Shown here piece by piece: positions 45,774 to 54,052 of a stretch of DNA of 64,000 nucleotides; the first letter of the stretch is position 1; every line of letters begins with the position of its first letter. The notes under the pieces were generated by a model, which was not told where the DNA came from, did no database searches, and saw nothing but the letters and a program-made list of their open reading frames with translations. This DNA is from Bradyrhizobium sp. SSBR45G (GTDB lineage: Bacteria > Pseudomonadota > Alphaproteobacteria > Rhizobiales > Xanthobacteraceae): NCBI RefSeq assembly GCF_030159255.1, contig NZ_BSCT01000006.1, positions 62,001 through 126,000 of the forward strand, given 5' to 3'. The position numbers and the translations under genes were made by a program.

Positions 45774-45807
45774 TTGGCGTGTCATCGATAGTGATTGGCG
45801 CGTTGTC
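45774..45807. promoter_or_regulatory. Possible AraC operator between regulator and flavoprotein genes
   Basis: TTGGCGTGTC at 45774-45783 and TTGGCGCGTTGTC at 45795-45807 have starts 21 bp apart in the short divergent intergenic region. Only the first six bases are identical, so this is weaker than the site near 43550. Confidence 0.3.
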
Positions 45808-45870
45808 TCATGTCCAGTGCCGGCCGCATGCGGCATCGTTGTCGACCATAAGAAAAGGCGGGAGGGGACC

Positions 45871-47472
45871 ATGACGGCCGACACGAGCTACAAGCGTCAA
45901 CGCGCCGGCGGCGCGCTCGATGGCGCCTACGATGCGATCGTGATCGGCTCGGGAGCCGGCGGCCTGACCACTGCCGCCCTTCTGGCGACCGAAGGCAAGC
46001 GGACGCTGGTGCTCGAACGGCATGCGGTGGCGGGCGGCTGCACGCAGGTGTTCAAGCGCAATGGCTTCGAATGGGATGCTGGCCTCCATTACATGGGCGA
46101 GGTGCATCGCGCCTCGAGCGGTTTGGCGCGGCTGTTCGATCGTGTCACGGGCGGGCGACTGGCCTGGGCGCCGATGCCCGATGTCTACAACCGCATCGTC
46201 ATCGGCGACCGCTCCTACGACTACGTGTCCGGCACGGGGCGCTTCAAGGAGCGCATGAAAGACTATTTTCCGCGCGAGGCGGGCGCCATCGATGCCTATG
46301 TCGACCTGATCGTCGGCGCCAACCGTGCGGCCCGGGCGCATTTCGCCAACCGCGCTCTGCCGCCGGACCTGATCAGTGCCGAGCGCGCGAGCGCAGGCGC
46401 CGCATTCCTCGACTATTCGCGGCGGACGGTGCTCGAGGTCTTGAAGGAACTGACGTCGGACCATGAGCTCATCGCGGTCCTCTGCGGACATTACGGCGAC
46501 TATGCGCTGCTGCCGAGCAAGGCGTCGTTTGCGGTGCATGCCATGGTGATCAAGCACTACATCGAGGGCGCGAGCTATCCCGTCGGCGGATCGGGGCGAA
46601 TTGCGGCGACGATGTCGGAGACGATCCGCGACGGTGGCGGGCGCGTTCTCGTCGCGGCCGAGGTCCGCCGGATCGTCGTGCGCAACGACGTGGCGGTCGG
46701 GGTGGAGATGGCCGACGGCGAGGTCATCGAGGCGCCCGCGATCATCAGCGCCGCAGGCATCGACCAGACGCTCGGCATGCTTGCCGACGTCGATGCACCG
46801 GGCCTCGCCGGGCTGAAGGCCAAGTCGCAGGTGCTGCGGCCGTCGCAATGCTACGTGATGCTGAACATCGGCCTTTCGGCGCCGAACGACGAACTCGGCA
46901 TGGACCCGGCGAATGTGTGGGCGCATCCCGGTGTCGATCTCGTCGCGAACTGGGAGCGCTTTGCGGAAGCGCCGGCGAGCCGGCCGATGCCTCTGCATTT
47001 CATCTCGCAGCCGTCGGCAAAGGATCCGAGCTGGCCGCAGCGCTACCCGGGGCGCTCGACCATCGACATCTGCAGCCTGACCCATTGGGACCTGTTTGCG
47101 CCATTTGCGGACAGCGCGTGGAAGCGGCGCAGCACCGACTATGAGGAGCTGAAGGCGCGGCTTAGCGCAGAGATGCTGGCCGAAATCGACCGCTTCTATC
47201 CGCAGACGCGCGGCAAGGTCGTGCATGCGGAGCTGGCGACGCCGCTGAGCTTCAATCATTTCCTCGGCCGCCGCCATGGCGACTTCATGTCCTACGCGCA
47301 AACGCCGGAGCGCTTCGCACAAGGCTGGATGCGCGGGCCGGGTCCGGTTCGCGGGCTCTTTTTCAGCGGACAGGATGTGGCGGGTGCTGGCGTCAGCGGC
47401 GCCATGGTCGGCGGGCTCATCGCCGCCTCGGCGGTGCTCGGCAAGGACCTGTTCCAGGCGTTGCGGGGGTGA
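45871..47472 (+). CDS. CrtI/retinol-saturase-like FAD-dependent oxidoreductase
   Basis: A 533-residue flavoprotein. N-terminal FAD motif AIVIGSGAGGLTTAALLATEG and then LVLERHAVAGGCTQVF; C-terminal FAD motif GLFFSGQDVAGAGVSGAMVGG. The architecture is that of phytoene desaturases and all-trans-retinol 13,14-reductases, which act on double bonds of hydrophobic substrates. There is no carotenoid cluster around it, so carotenoid synthesis is unlikely. GGGAGGGG precedes the ATG; the frame is open upstream but overlaps the promoter region. The ligase gene follows after 3 bp. Confidence 0.88.
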   Translation: MTADTSYKRQRAGGALDGAYDAIVIGSGAGGLTTAALLATEGKRTLVLERHAVAGGCTQVFKRNGFEWDAGLHYMGEVHRASSGLARLFDRVTGGRLAWAPMPDVYNRIVIGDRSYDYVSGTGRFKERMKDYFPREAGAIDAYVDLIVGANRAARAHFANRALPPDLISAERASAGAAFLDYSRRTVLEVLKELTSDHELIAVLCGHYGDYALLPSKASFAVHAMVIKHYIEGASYPVGGSGRIAATMSETIRDGGGRVLVAAEVRRIVVRNDVAVGVEMADGEVIEAPAIISAAGIDQTLGMLADVDAPGLAGLKAKSQVLRPSQCYVMLNIGLSAPNDELGMDPANVWAHPGVDLVANWERFAEAPASRPMPLHFISQPSAKDPSWPQRYPGRSTIDICSLTHWDLFAPFADSAWKRRSTDYEELKARLSAEMLAEIDRFYPQTRGKVVHAELATPLSFNHFLGRRHGDFMSYAQTPERFAQGWMRGPGPVRGLFFSGQDVAGAGVSGAMVGGLIAASAVLGKDLFQALRG

Positions 47473-47475
47473 GCC

Positions 47476-49179
47476 ATGAAGCATCCAGGTGTCGCCGATC
47501 TCGCAGGGATCGAGGCAATCGAGCAGGAGGCTCCCCTCGCTGCGCGCCTGCAGCATGCCAGCATCTGGCAGGCGTTCGAGGCCGCGGCACGGCGGCATGC
47601 CGACAAGGTCGCGCTAAGCGTCCTGGTCGAGGACCGCCATGACGGCAGGATCGACGCGTGGACCTTCGATGAATTGCACCGGCAGGCGGAAGCCGTCGCG
47701 CAATGGCTGCTATCGGTTGCCGATGGCGAGCGGTCGATCGGACTGTTGCTGGGCAACGTTCCCGAATTCTACTGTGCCTATCTCGGCGGCCAGATCGCCG
47801 GGATCCCGTGCCCGATCAACCCCGCACTTCCCCAGCACGTCGCGGCTGCGATCGTCCGGGGAGCGGATTGTCGGGCCCTGGTGGTCGAAGGCCCGTCGCG
47901 CAATCCTGCTGTGTGGCAGACCGCGTGCGGCGTGGCGGCCGTAAGTCCTGGCCTGCGCCATGTCCTGGTCATCGGCGAGGGCGGCGAGGGAATGCCGGAC
48001 GGGGTTGCGGTGACGACCCTGCAGGAGGCCGTGGTCGCGGCGGCATCGGCGCCATCCGCGCTCGGCGCCCACCTGACCCACGCGAGTCCGGCTGCGCGCT
48101 TTCACACCGGCGGCACCACCGGGGCGCCCAAGATCGCCACCCATAGCCACGGTAATCAGCTGTACGAAGCGTGGGTCGTCGCGCATCTCGTCGGCTTCAA
48201 TCCCTCTGACGTCGTCCTGGTCGGCCTGCCGCTGTTTCACGTCCATGCGGTGATCCCGCTGAGCCTGGCGCCGCTGTTGCAGGGCGCGCAACTGGTGCTG
48301 CTGGGTGCCCAAGGCTTCCGCCATCCGGACGTCATCGGCGGCTTCTGGCGCATCGTCGAGCGCTTCCGCGCCACCGCCTTCAGCGCCGTGCCCACGGTCT
48401 ACGCCGCGCTGCTGGCGGTCGATCCTGCGGGCGCGGACACCAGTTCGCTCCGTTTCGCCATTTGCGGCTCCGCGCCACTGTCCCAGCGACTCGTGCGCGA
48501 TTTCGAAGCACGGTCGGGCCTCACAATTCTCGAAGGCTATGGCCTGACCGAGGGCACCTGCGTGAGCAGCCTCAACCCGGTGCGCGGTCCGCGCCGCATC
48601 GGCTCGATCGGTCTCCGCTTGCCCTACCAGCAGATGAAGGTCGCGCGGCTCGACGACGAGGGTCGATGGCTGCGCGATTGCGCCGGTGGAGAATCAGGCG
48701 AAATCCTGATCAGCGGGCCGAACGTCTTCAGGGGCTACACCGATCCTGATCTGACGCAAAAAGCGTTTGCGGCTCCGGGCTGGCTCGCCACCGGCGATCT
48801 CGGCCATGTCGACGCCGAGGGCTTCTTCTGGATTTCCGGCCGCAGCAAGGATCTCATCAAGCGCAGCGGCCACAGCGTGGATCCCAGGGCCGTGGAAGAG
48901 AGCCTGCTCGGCCATCCCGCCGTTGCAGCCGCGGCCGTCGTTGCGCGGCCGGACCCGCGCGCGGGCGAGGTGCCCTTCGCGTTCGTCACACTGCGGGACA
49001 ACGCCGCGAGCGATCAGCCGACGTTGCTGGCCGAGTGCCGCCGCATCGTCAACGATCCGATTTCCGCGCCGGTCGATCTGCGGATCGTCGGCGCGCTTCC
49101 GCTGACCGCCGTCGGCAAGATCGACAAGGTAAAGCTTCGGGACATGGCTGCAGCAACTCTAGAGGAGACCTCCCAATGA
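47476..49179 (+). CDS. AMP-dependent acyl-CoA synthetase
   Basis: A 567-residue adenylate-forming ligase. Motifs: P-loop FHTGGTTGAPK near 210, A5 region LEGYGLTEGT, ATP-ribose Asp in WLATGDLGHVD, SGRSKDLIKRSGHSV, and catalytic Lys in TAVGKIDKVKL. It would activate a carboxylic acid as acyl-CoA. Substrate unknown; the neighbouring flavoproteins suggest a hydrophobic or alicyclic acid. The stop overlaps the EthD gene by ATGA. Confidence 0.9.
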   Translation: MKHPGVADLAGIEAIEQEAPLAARLQHASIWQAFEAAARRHADKVALSVLVEDRHDGRIDAWTFDELHRQAEAVAQWLLSVADGERSIGLLLGNVPEFYCAYLGGQIAGIPCPINPALPQHVAAAIVRGADCRALVVEGPSRNPAVWQTACGVAAVSPGLRHVLVIGEGGEGMPDGVAVTTLQEAVVAAASAPSALGAHLTHASPAARFHTGGTTGAPKIATHSHGNQLYEAWVVAHLVGFNPSDVVLVGLPLFHVHAVIPLSLAPLLQGAQLVLLGAQGFRHPDVIGGFWRIVERFRATAFSAVPTVYAALLAVDPAGADTSSLRFAICGSAPLSQRLVRDFEARSGLTILEGYGLTEGTCVSSLNPVRGPRRIGSIGLRLPYQQMKVARLDDEGRWLRDCAGGESGEILISGPNVFRGYTDPDLTQKAFAAPGWLATGDLGHVDAEGFFWISGRSKDLIKRSGHSVDPRAVEESLLGHPAVAAAAVVARPDPRAGEVPFAFVTLRDNAASDQPTLLAECRRIVNDPISAPVDLRIVGALPLTAVGKIDKVKLRDMAAATLEETSQ

Positions 49180-49487
49180 TCCGCGTCACGGTCACTTATC
49201 CTGCGAAGGCGAACGCCCGCTTCGATCATGGCTACTATCAAGACACGCATCGGGCGCTGCTGCGCGAGCGCCTGAAGGCGCATGGGCTGGCCTATGTCGA
49301 GATCGACAGATGTCTGTCGGACGGCGCCGGCGGGTCGCCGCCTGTGGTGGCCGCGGCGCATATGGTGTTCGATAGCCTCGAAAGCTTTCAGGCCGGAATG
49401 GCTGTCCATGGCAAGGACATCATGGCGGACGTTGCGCGCTATACGGATATCACCCCGGTGGTGCTGATCAGTGAGGTCGTGCGATGA
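49176..49487 (+). CDS. EthD-family protein
   Basis: A 103-residue protein of the EthD/dimeric alpha-beta-barrel type. Segments VTVTYPAKANARFDHGYYQDTH and FDSLESFQAGMAVHGKDIMAD are characteristic. EthD was first described beside a cytochrome P450 system for ether fuels; many members are enzymes or helpers of unknown role. It overlaps both neighbours by 4 bp and AGAGGAGA precedes the ATG, so it is a fixed part of the operon. Confidence 0.88.
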   Translation: MIRVTVTYPAKANARFDHGYYQDTHRALLRERLKAHGLAYVEIDRCLSDGAGGSPPVVAAAHMVFDSLESFQAGMAVHGKDIMADVARYTDITPVVLISEVVR

Positions 49488-51196
49488 CGAGGCCTGCGAC
49501 GCTGTCATTGTTGCCCGAGAAGCGCTTCTGGGGCTGGGGCTATCTCGACGACGGTCTCACCGCCGCCGAAACCGTCGCCGCGCGGCGGCTGGTCCAGGCG
49601 TTCGGCCGGCCGGGTCCCGATCTCGTGGCCCCGCGGCTCGAGGAGTTCGCGCTGCGCGCGCCGCGCAAGCCGGCTCCCGAAGCTTTGCGGGACATTCTCT
49701 CGGCGACGCCTTACGACCGCCTGACGCATGCCTACGGCAAGAGCTTTGCGGACGTCGCCCGGATGTGGATGCGGCACGCCCCGCACGCGCCAGATTGGGT
49801 TGCCTATCCCCGCAGCGAGGAGGACATCGCGCGCATTCTCGAATGGGCCGCGGGCGCCAACGTCGCCGTCGTTCCGTTCGGCGGCGGAACCAGTGTCGTC
49901 GGCGGCGTCGAGCCGGACGTCGGCGCCAGCTACGATGCCACCGTGTCGCTCGACATGGAGCGCTTCAACGATATCCGGGAGATCGACCGCACGAGCCGCG
50001 CCGCGCGCATCGGCGCTGGCATGCTCGGCCCGGCGCTGGAGGCGGCGCTGCGCCCGCACGGCCTGACGCTCAGGCATTTTCCGCAGAGCTTCCAGTTCAG
50101 CACGGTGGGCGGCTGGATCGCGACCAGAGCCGGCGGCCATTTCGCGACCCTGTACACCCATATCGACGACTTCGTGGAGAACACCCGGGTCATAACGCCC
50201 GCCGGTGTATTCGAGACGAGGCGCCTGCCGGGCTCCGGCGCAGGTCCGGCTCCCGATCGGCTGCTGATCGGTTCGGAAGGCATCTTCGGCGTGATCACCG
50301 AAGCCTGGATGCGCCTGCAGGACCGGCCGCGTTTCCGAGCGTCGGCGTCGGTGCGGTTCGCGACGGTCGCCAAGGCGGTGTCCTGCATCCGCGCGCTGTC
50401 GCAGTCCGGATTGCAGCCGACCAACTGCCGGCTGCTCGACGCCGCGGAAGTCGCGTTTGCGAGGGTCGGGGACGGCAAGACGCCGACCCTCATTCTTGGG
50501 TTCGAATCCTCGGATCATCCGCTCGACGCCTGGATCGCCAGGGCGCTGGAGCTTGCCGCCGATCACGACGGTGCATGGGATGCGGCCGAGCTGGAGCGCT
50601 CGCTGCGCGCCGATGACGGCAGCAGCGCCCAGCGGGAAGGTTCGGCCGGCGAATGGCGCAACGCCTTTCTGCGCATGCCGTATTGGCGTGACGAGACGAC
50701 CAGGCTTGGCGCCATCCTGGACACATTCGAGAGCGCCGTGACCTGGAGCGGTTTCGACGCGTTCTACGACGGCGTTCGCACCGACGTCGCCGATGCCATC
50801 GAACGGGTGACGGGCGCGAGGACCAGCCTGTCCTGCCGCTTCACCCATGTCTACCCCGACGGCCCAGCTCCCTATTTCACCTTCATGGCGCAGGGCGACA
50901 GTGACGGAAAGATCGGGAATGCGTTGGCGCGCTGGCGCGACATCAAGGCAGCCTGTAACGAAGCGGTCATCCGGCATGGCGGCACCAGCACGCACCATCA
51001 CGCTGTTGGGCGGGATCATCGGAGCGGTTACGAGAAAGAGGTGCCGGACCTGGTCCGACAGGCGTTCGCCGGGGCCAAGAGCGTCCTCGATCCGAGCGGC
51101 ATCATGAATCCAGGCGTGCTCATCGATCCCCAAGGGAGGACCGTCGGCATCACCGGCGCGACGCGCGCTGGAATTGGTTCGCCATTGGCTACATGA
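49484..51196 (+). CDS. FAD-binding oxidase resembling alkyl-dihydroxyacetone-phosphate synthase
   Basis: A 570-residue protein with a VAO/PCMH-type FAD domain (VAVVPFGGGTSVVGGVEPD near 130) and a C-terminal substrate domain. The WGWGYLDDG N-terminus, the THAYGKSFADVARM segment and the His triad STHHHAVGRDH are hallmarks of alkyl-DHAP synthases (AGPS), which exchange an acyl for an alkyl group in ether-lipid synthesis. Bacterial relatives often have other, unknown substrates. It is the last gene of the AraC-controlled set. A tract after the stop may encode a small protein. Confidence 0.88.
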   Translation: MTRPATLSLLPEKRFWGWGYLDDGLTAAETVAARRLVQAFGRPGPDLVAPRLEEFALRAPRKPAPEALRDILSATPYDRLTHAYGKSFADVARMWMRHAPHAPDWVAYPRSEEDIARILEWAAGANVAVVPFGGGTSVVGGVEPDVGASYDATVSLDMERFNDIREIDRTSRAARIGAGMLGPALEAALRPHGLTLRHFPQSFQFSTVGGWIATRAGGHFATLYTHIDDFVENTRVITPAGVFETRRLPGSGAGPAPDRLLIGSEGIFGVITEAWMRLQDRPRFRASASVRFATVAKAVSCIRALSQSGLQPTNCRLLDAAEVAFARVGDGKTPTLILGFESSDHPLDAWIARALELAADHDGAWDAAELERSLRADDGSSAQREGSAGEWRNAFLRMPYWRDETTRLGAILDTFESAVTWSGFDAFYDGVRTDVADAIERVTGARTSLSCRFTHVYPDGPAPYFTFMAQGDSDGKIGNALARWRDIKAACNEAVIRHGGTSTHHHAVGRDHRSGYEKEVPDLVRQAFAGAKSVLDPSGIMNPGVLIDPQGRTVGITGATRAGIGSPLAT

Positions 51197-51449
51197 GCGG
51201 TTCCAGATCAAGGTGCAGACCGAAGCGGAGCAGCAACTCGCATCGTACCGGAGAAGCGATGAGGGCTCGGCGTCGAACGTCTTGGAGCGATTTGGCGAGG
51301 GGCCCGAATCTCGCTGGTGCTTGGCTATTGCGCGCTGGGAGCGCGATGGCGAAAGCCATATTTTGTCTCAAGAGTACGTAAGTATGGATGCCTTAGTGCC
51401 GGTGCTCTCGACGGCAGCAGATGCTGTCCGGCGACAGCAATCTTCTTGA
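51174..51449 (+). CDS. Uncertain small protein after the FAD oxidase gene
   Basis: An open frame of 91 residues from a TTG at 51174, overlapping the end of the FAD oxidase; a GTG start at 51213 is also possible. The sequence (ESRWCLAIARWERDGESHIL, then SMDALVPVLSTAADAVRR) looks protein-like and amphipathic but I do not recognise it. It could be a remnant of a longer gene. Confidence 0.3.
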   Translation: MVRHWLHERFQIKVQTEAEQQLASYRRSDEGSASNVLERFGEGPESRWCLAIARWERDGESHILSQEYVSMDALVPVLSTAADAVRRQQSS

Positions 51450-51928
51450 GATGGAAGTGGATCGCTTCCTCGACACTGTGCGGGCAGCCTGATCAGCGAT
51501 CGCGGCTGTATATTTTGTGGCGGCGGATGAAGGGGCGCGGCGAAGAGCTCCGCCTTTTTTGGCGTCACTCATCTACAGCATCCGGTCGGACGACATTGGG
51601 AACCTGCCGCCGTGCTCTTGGGCAGCTCGTTTGCCGGGGGATGGGGCCGCAGCCTGGGCCACAAGCCCGCCAGCCCGGATCGAGCCGGCAATCGCCCCAT
51701 CGCCAATCGCGCGGAATACGAGCGTATTCAGTCCATAATCGACCTGCTTCGCTGAAGGAGGCTGAAGTTGGGGTTGCTAACTGGGTGCCCCGGCGTCATT
51801 TCGGATCGGGTTTTCCTGCCAAGTCCGCTCAATCGGTTCCATCATGAGAGCTGGTACGCGAGGCGCCGACAGCTCTTTGGCGCCGGGTAGAAAGACGGGT
51901 ATCTTTTGGACTGGCTATGAAGCTTTAC

Positions 51929-51944
51929 CTAAGGATATCCTTAG
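51929..51944. repeat. Perfect 16-bp palindrome
   Basis: CTAAGGATATCCTTAG is fully self-complementary and lies in an AT-rich patch within a gene-poor stretch. It does not have the form of a rho-independent terminator. Confidence 0.5.
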
Positions 51945-52043
51945 CTTAGTTATCTCGTTGTGCCGGACACTCTCTCCGCCACCGATCTTCAGCAGCGGAA
52001 AAGTCCTTCAAAATCAGCCGCTTCCAGAACCGCCGACCTTTTA

Positions 52044-52067
52044 CGGTGGAGCACCCCGGTGGAGCAC
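52044..52067 (+). repeat. Tandem 11-bp repeat CGGTGGAGCAC
   Basis: Two exact copies at 52044-52054 and 52057-52067, separated by CC. No function visible. Confidence 0.5.
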
Positions 52068-52268
52068 TCACATGGTGTCTTCCTGCCACTACGGGCCGCA
52101 TTTTGCGACGAAAAAGTTCGTTCGATCACTCACATTTGCCGAACCTCCTGCAGGTCGCGGGGATTTCCTCCGCGCCCATTCAGGTGAGAAATCGTCTCGA
52201 CAGAACCCGACATCGCCAGTCCCGAAGTCGCCCTGTAGCGGCAGCGTAGGCGCCGTCATGTAGGGAGC

Positions 52269-52520
52269 TCAGTCGGTGGCGAGCGAAAGCCCGCATGGCA
52301 CGCTATGGCAGATCCAGTTGCCCTGGGGGTCCTTGTAGCAGCAGCGGCGATAGCCGTTGGGCTCGCACGGGCCGCACCAAACTAACGGGTCTGTCGCTTC
52401 GGTGTCGTGCTTGATCATGAGGCCGCGTTCGATCGCCTTCACGTCGACCGTGTCGACCACCTTGAACCGCCGTCGTCGGGCTTCGCTTGCAGTCTTTGGA
52501 ATATGCCTATTTTTTGGCAT
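52269..52520 (-). CDS. Small Cys-rich protein, unrecognised
   Basis: An 83-residue protein (from ATG 52520; an upstream ATG at 52541 adds 7 residues). The N-terminus is very basic (MPKNRHIPKTASEARRRRF). The C-terminal third carries six cysteines in the order WCGPC-x7-CC-x9-C-x4-C, which could bind a metal or form disulfides. No signal peptide is visible, so metal binding in the cytoplasm is more likely than secretion. I do not know a family for it. It lies 33 bp after the lipoprotein gene, in the same direction. Confidence 0.45.
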   Translation of the reverse strand: MPKNRHIPKTASEARRRRFKVVDTVDVKAIERGLMIKHDTEATDPLVWCGPCEPNGYRRCCYKDPQGNWICHSVPCGLSLATD

Positions 52521-52553
52521 GCGGGTACTCCGGAAAATCAACTGAGTCCATAA

Positions 52554-53381
52554 TTAGCGTCGAGAGGAAGAGAACAAGTTCGATTGTTGCCTTGCCAGGA
52601 AGTGCGTCTTGTCGAGCTCCTCGGAGGGCTCGCCTCCGAAGGTGGGACCGATGCTGACGATGATGTCGTTGGTATTGCTACGCGCGCCGTCCAACATCCC
52701 GGGCGAGCTGCCGCCAGCGCCGACGCGTATGAGCTTCCACGTTGGTGAGATGTTGCCGTCGACGGATGTGACGAATTCGATTTCTTGCGATGTCGCTTCG
52801 GGTTTCTTCGCGCTGATGTTGCCGGGTAGGAAGAACGGGAACGTCGCCATGTCGATGAATTGGGCGATTTTTAAATCGCCTTCAATTTGGAAAGTCCCGA
52901 GCGGAACGCACTTTTCCGGTGGCTGTCTGCGATCAAAATCAGCTCCGAGGAATTCGCTGGCAAAGTCGAAGTAGAATTCCAAATTGACGGTTCTCGTCGC
53001 CTGCGAAGATGCCGATCCCCCCAAGACCGTGGTGTAGCTCTGGTCAAGCGGCAGAGGAGAGATGAGCGAAACGGTCGGGTTGACGGAGCCGTTCTCCTTG
53101 ACCAGCAACTTGAGGGCAAGCTTGGCTCCCCACTTTTCGATCCAGGGAATGCGACGCAGATGATCCCTCTGGATGCGCGCGTTTTCCGTGTCGTACCAGA
53201 CAGCGTAGCGGATCGCGTACCGGAGCTCGCATCTGACGTGATTGACGACGGCATTCACGAAGAATGAGGCTGCGTTCGGGTCGCTTCCTAGTACAACTTC
53301 CGGGGTGCGAAGACCGCAGCCCGAGAATGCTAACGCAATGCCCATCACGGCCAGGCTTTTGCCAGCTTTCCAAATGCTCAA
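52554..53381 (-). CDS. Putative lipoprotein, function unknown
   Basis: A 275-residue protein with a signal peptide ending in the lipobox AFSGCG near residue 22, so it should be lipid-anchored. Segments such as FFVNAVVNHVRCELRYAIRYAV and TVNLEFYFDFASEFLGADFD suggest a soluble mixed alpha/beta domain with one possible disulfide pair. I do not recognise a named family. On the minus strand a TATAAT hexamer lies 66 bp upstream of the start, possibly its -10 element. Confidence 0.7.
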   Translation of the reverse strand: MSIWKAGKSLAVMGIALAFSGCGLRTPEVVLGSDPNAASFFVNAVVNHVRCELRYAIRYAVWYDTENARIQRDHLRRIPWIEKWGAKLALKLLVKENGSVNPTVSLISPLPLDQSYTTVLGGSASSQATRTVNLEFYFDFASEFLGADFDRRQPPEKCVPLGTFQIEGDLKIAQFIDMATFPFFLPGNISAKKPEATSQEIEFVTSVDGNISPTWKLIRVGAGGSSPGMLDGARSNTNDIIVSIGPTFGGEPSEELDKTHFLARQQSNLFSSSRR

Positions 53382-54052
53382 TTTCCCGCCCCCGCGTCAA
53401 TGAAGCAGGGAGATCATTCTGCAAGAATCTCAGGTTGTCTGTACCTATTATACAACTAGAGGAAAAAATCGGGAGGCGCGCGCAGGCGTTTGAGCAACCG
53501 GATCATTCGGCGATAGGGAAGGGTGTTTGAAGGTACTGCAAAGCGTCGCCTCCTATGAGGACCCTCAATAAGTCGCTGGATAAGCCGCCGCGTGACCTCT
53601 TAGGTAAGATGAAGACTGGGTGCGCATTCCAGTGCGATCGGAAAATTCGGATTTCAGAATCAGGAACGGAGCAATCGAAGCCTGCACCTCCCATTTCCTA
53701 AGGCGCCGACTCTCCGACCGTCGCCGCGACTGAAGGTGTGCCGTATTCCTTCCAGTGGACGGCGGGCGGCGGAACCGCGCCATGCCTATCCGTTCGTCGC
53801 CAATTCTAGCCCGTCTTCCCTCGGGCGGGCGACGTGTTCCCCGAAGATTCGAGGTGTGTGCCAGATTCTCCTTGATCGTGACCCTTTTGAGCAGATTCCT
53901 GAGCCCCCCGGCAATGGTCGAGGTCGGGATGCGTCAGCGCGAAGACGGGTGAAGAAGGTTTACGGGTCTTTCCTTGTATTGCCACAGGTCTTCCTCGGAA
54001 TGCTTGTCACTGAAATTATCGTGTCTCACTTGAGGGGCGGGGTCCAACACTG
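53382..54052. other. Gene-poor stretch between lipoprotein and LysR genes
   Basis: About 670 bp without a supported gene. It contains the likely promoter of the lipoprotein (minus-strand TATAAT at 53447-53452) and, at its right end, an inverted repeat TGTCAC-CGTAAT-GTGACA (54051-54066) across the LysR stop codon. Short open frames at 53503-53783 (minus) and 53736-54170 (plus) show no motif. Confidence 0.45.
53447..53452 (-). promoter_or_regulatory. Possible -10 element of the lipoprotein gene
   Basis: On the minus strand this reads TATAAT, an exact consensus hexamer in an AT-rich patch 66 bp before the lipoprotein start. No convincing -35 element is seen at the right distance. Confidence 0.3.

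Larger units (their letters stand above)
51450..52268. other. Gene-poor stretch with palindrome and short tandem repeat
   Basis: About 820 bp with lower GC than the neighbours and no gene I can defend. It holds a 16-bp perfect palindrome at 51929-51944 and a 13-bp-spaced direct repeat at 52044-52067. Open frames on the plus strand (51517-51738, 51844-52263) have no recognisable motif and unlikely composition. It may be a decayed insertion boundary. Confidence 0.45.

Noticed and set aside
45871-47472. Carotenoid biosynthesis function for the CrtI-like protein
   Set aside because: No crtB, crtE or cyclase gene is nearby, and the operon context is CoA ligase, EthD and FAD oxidase.
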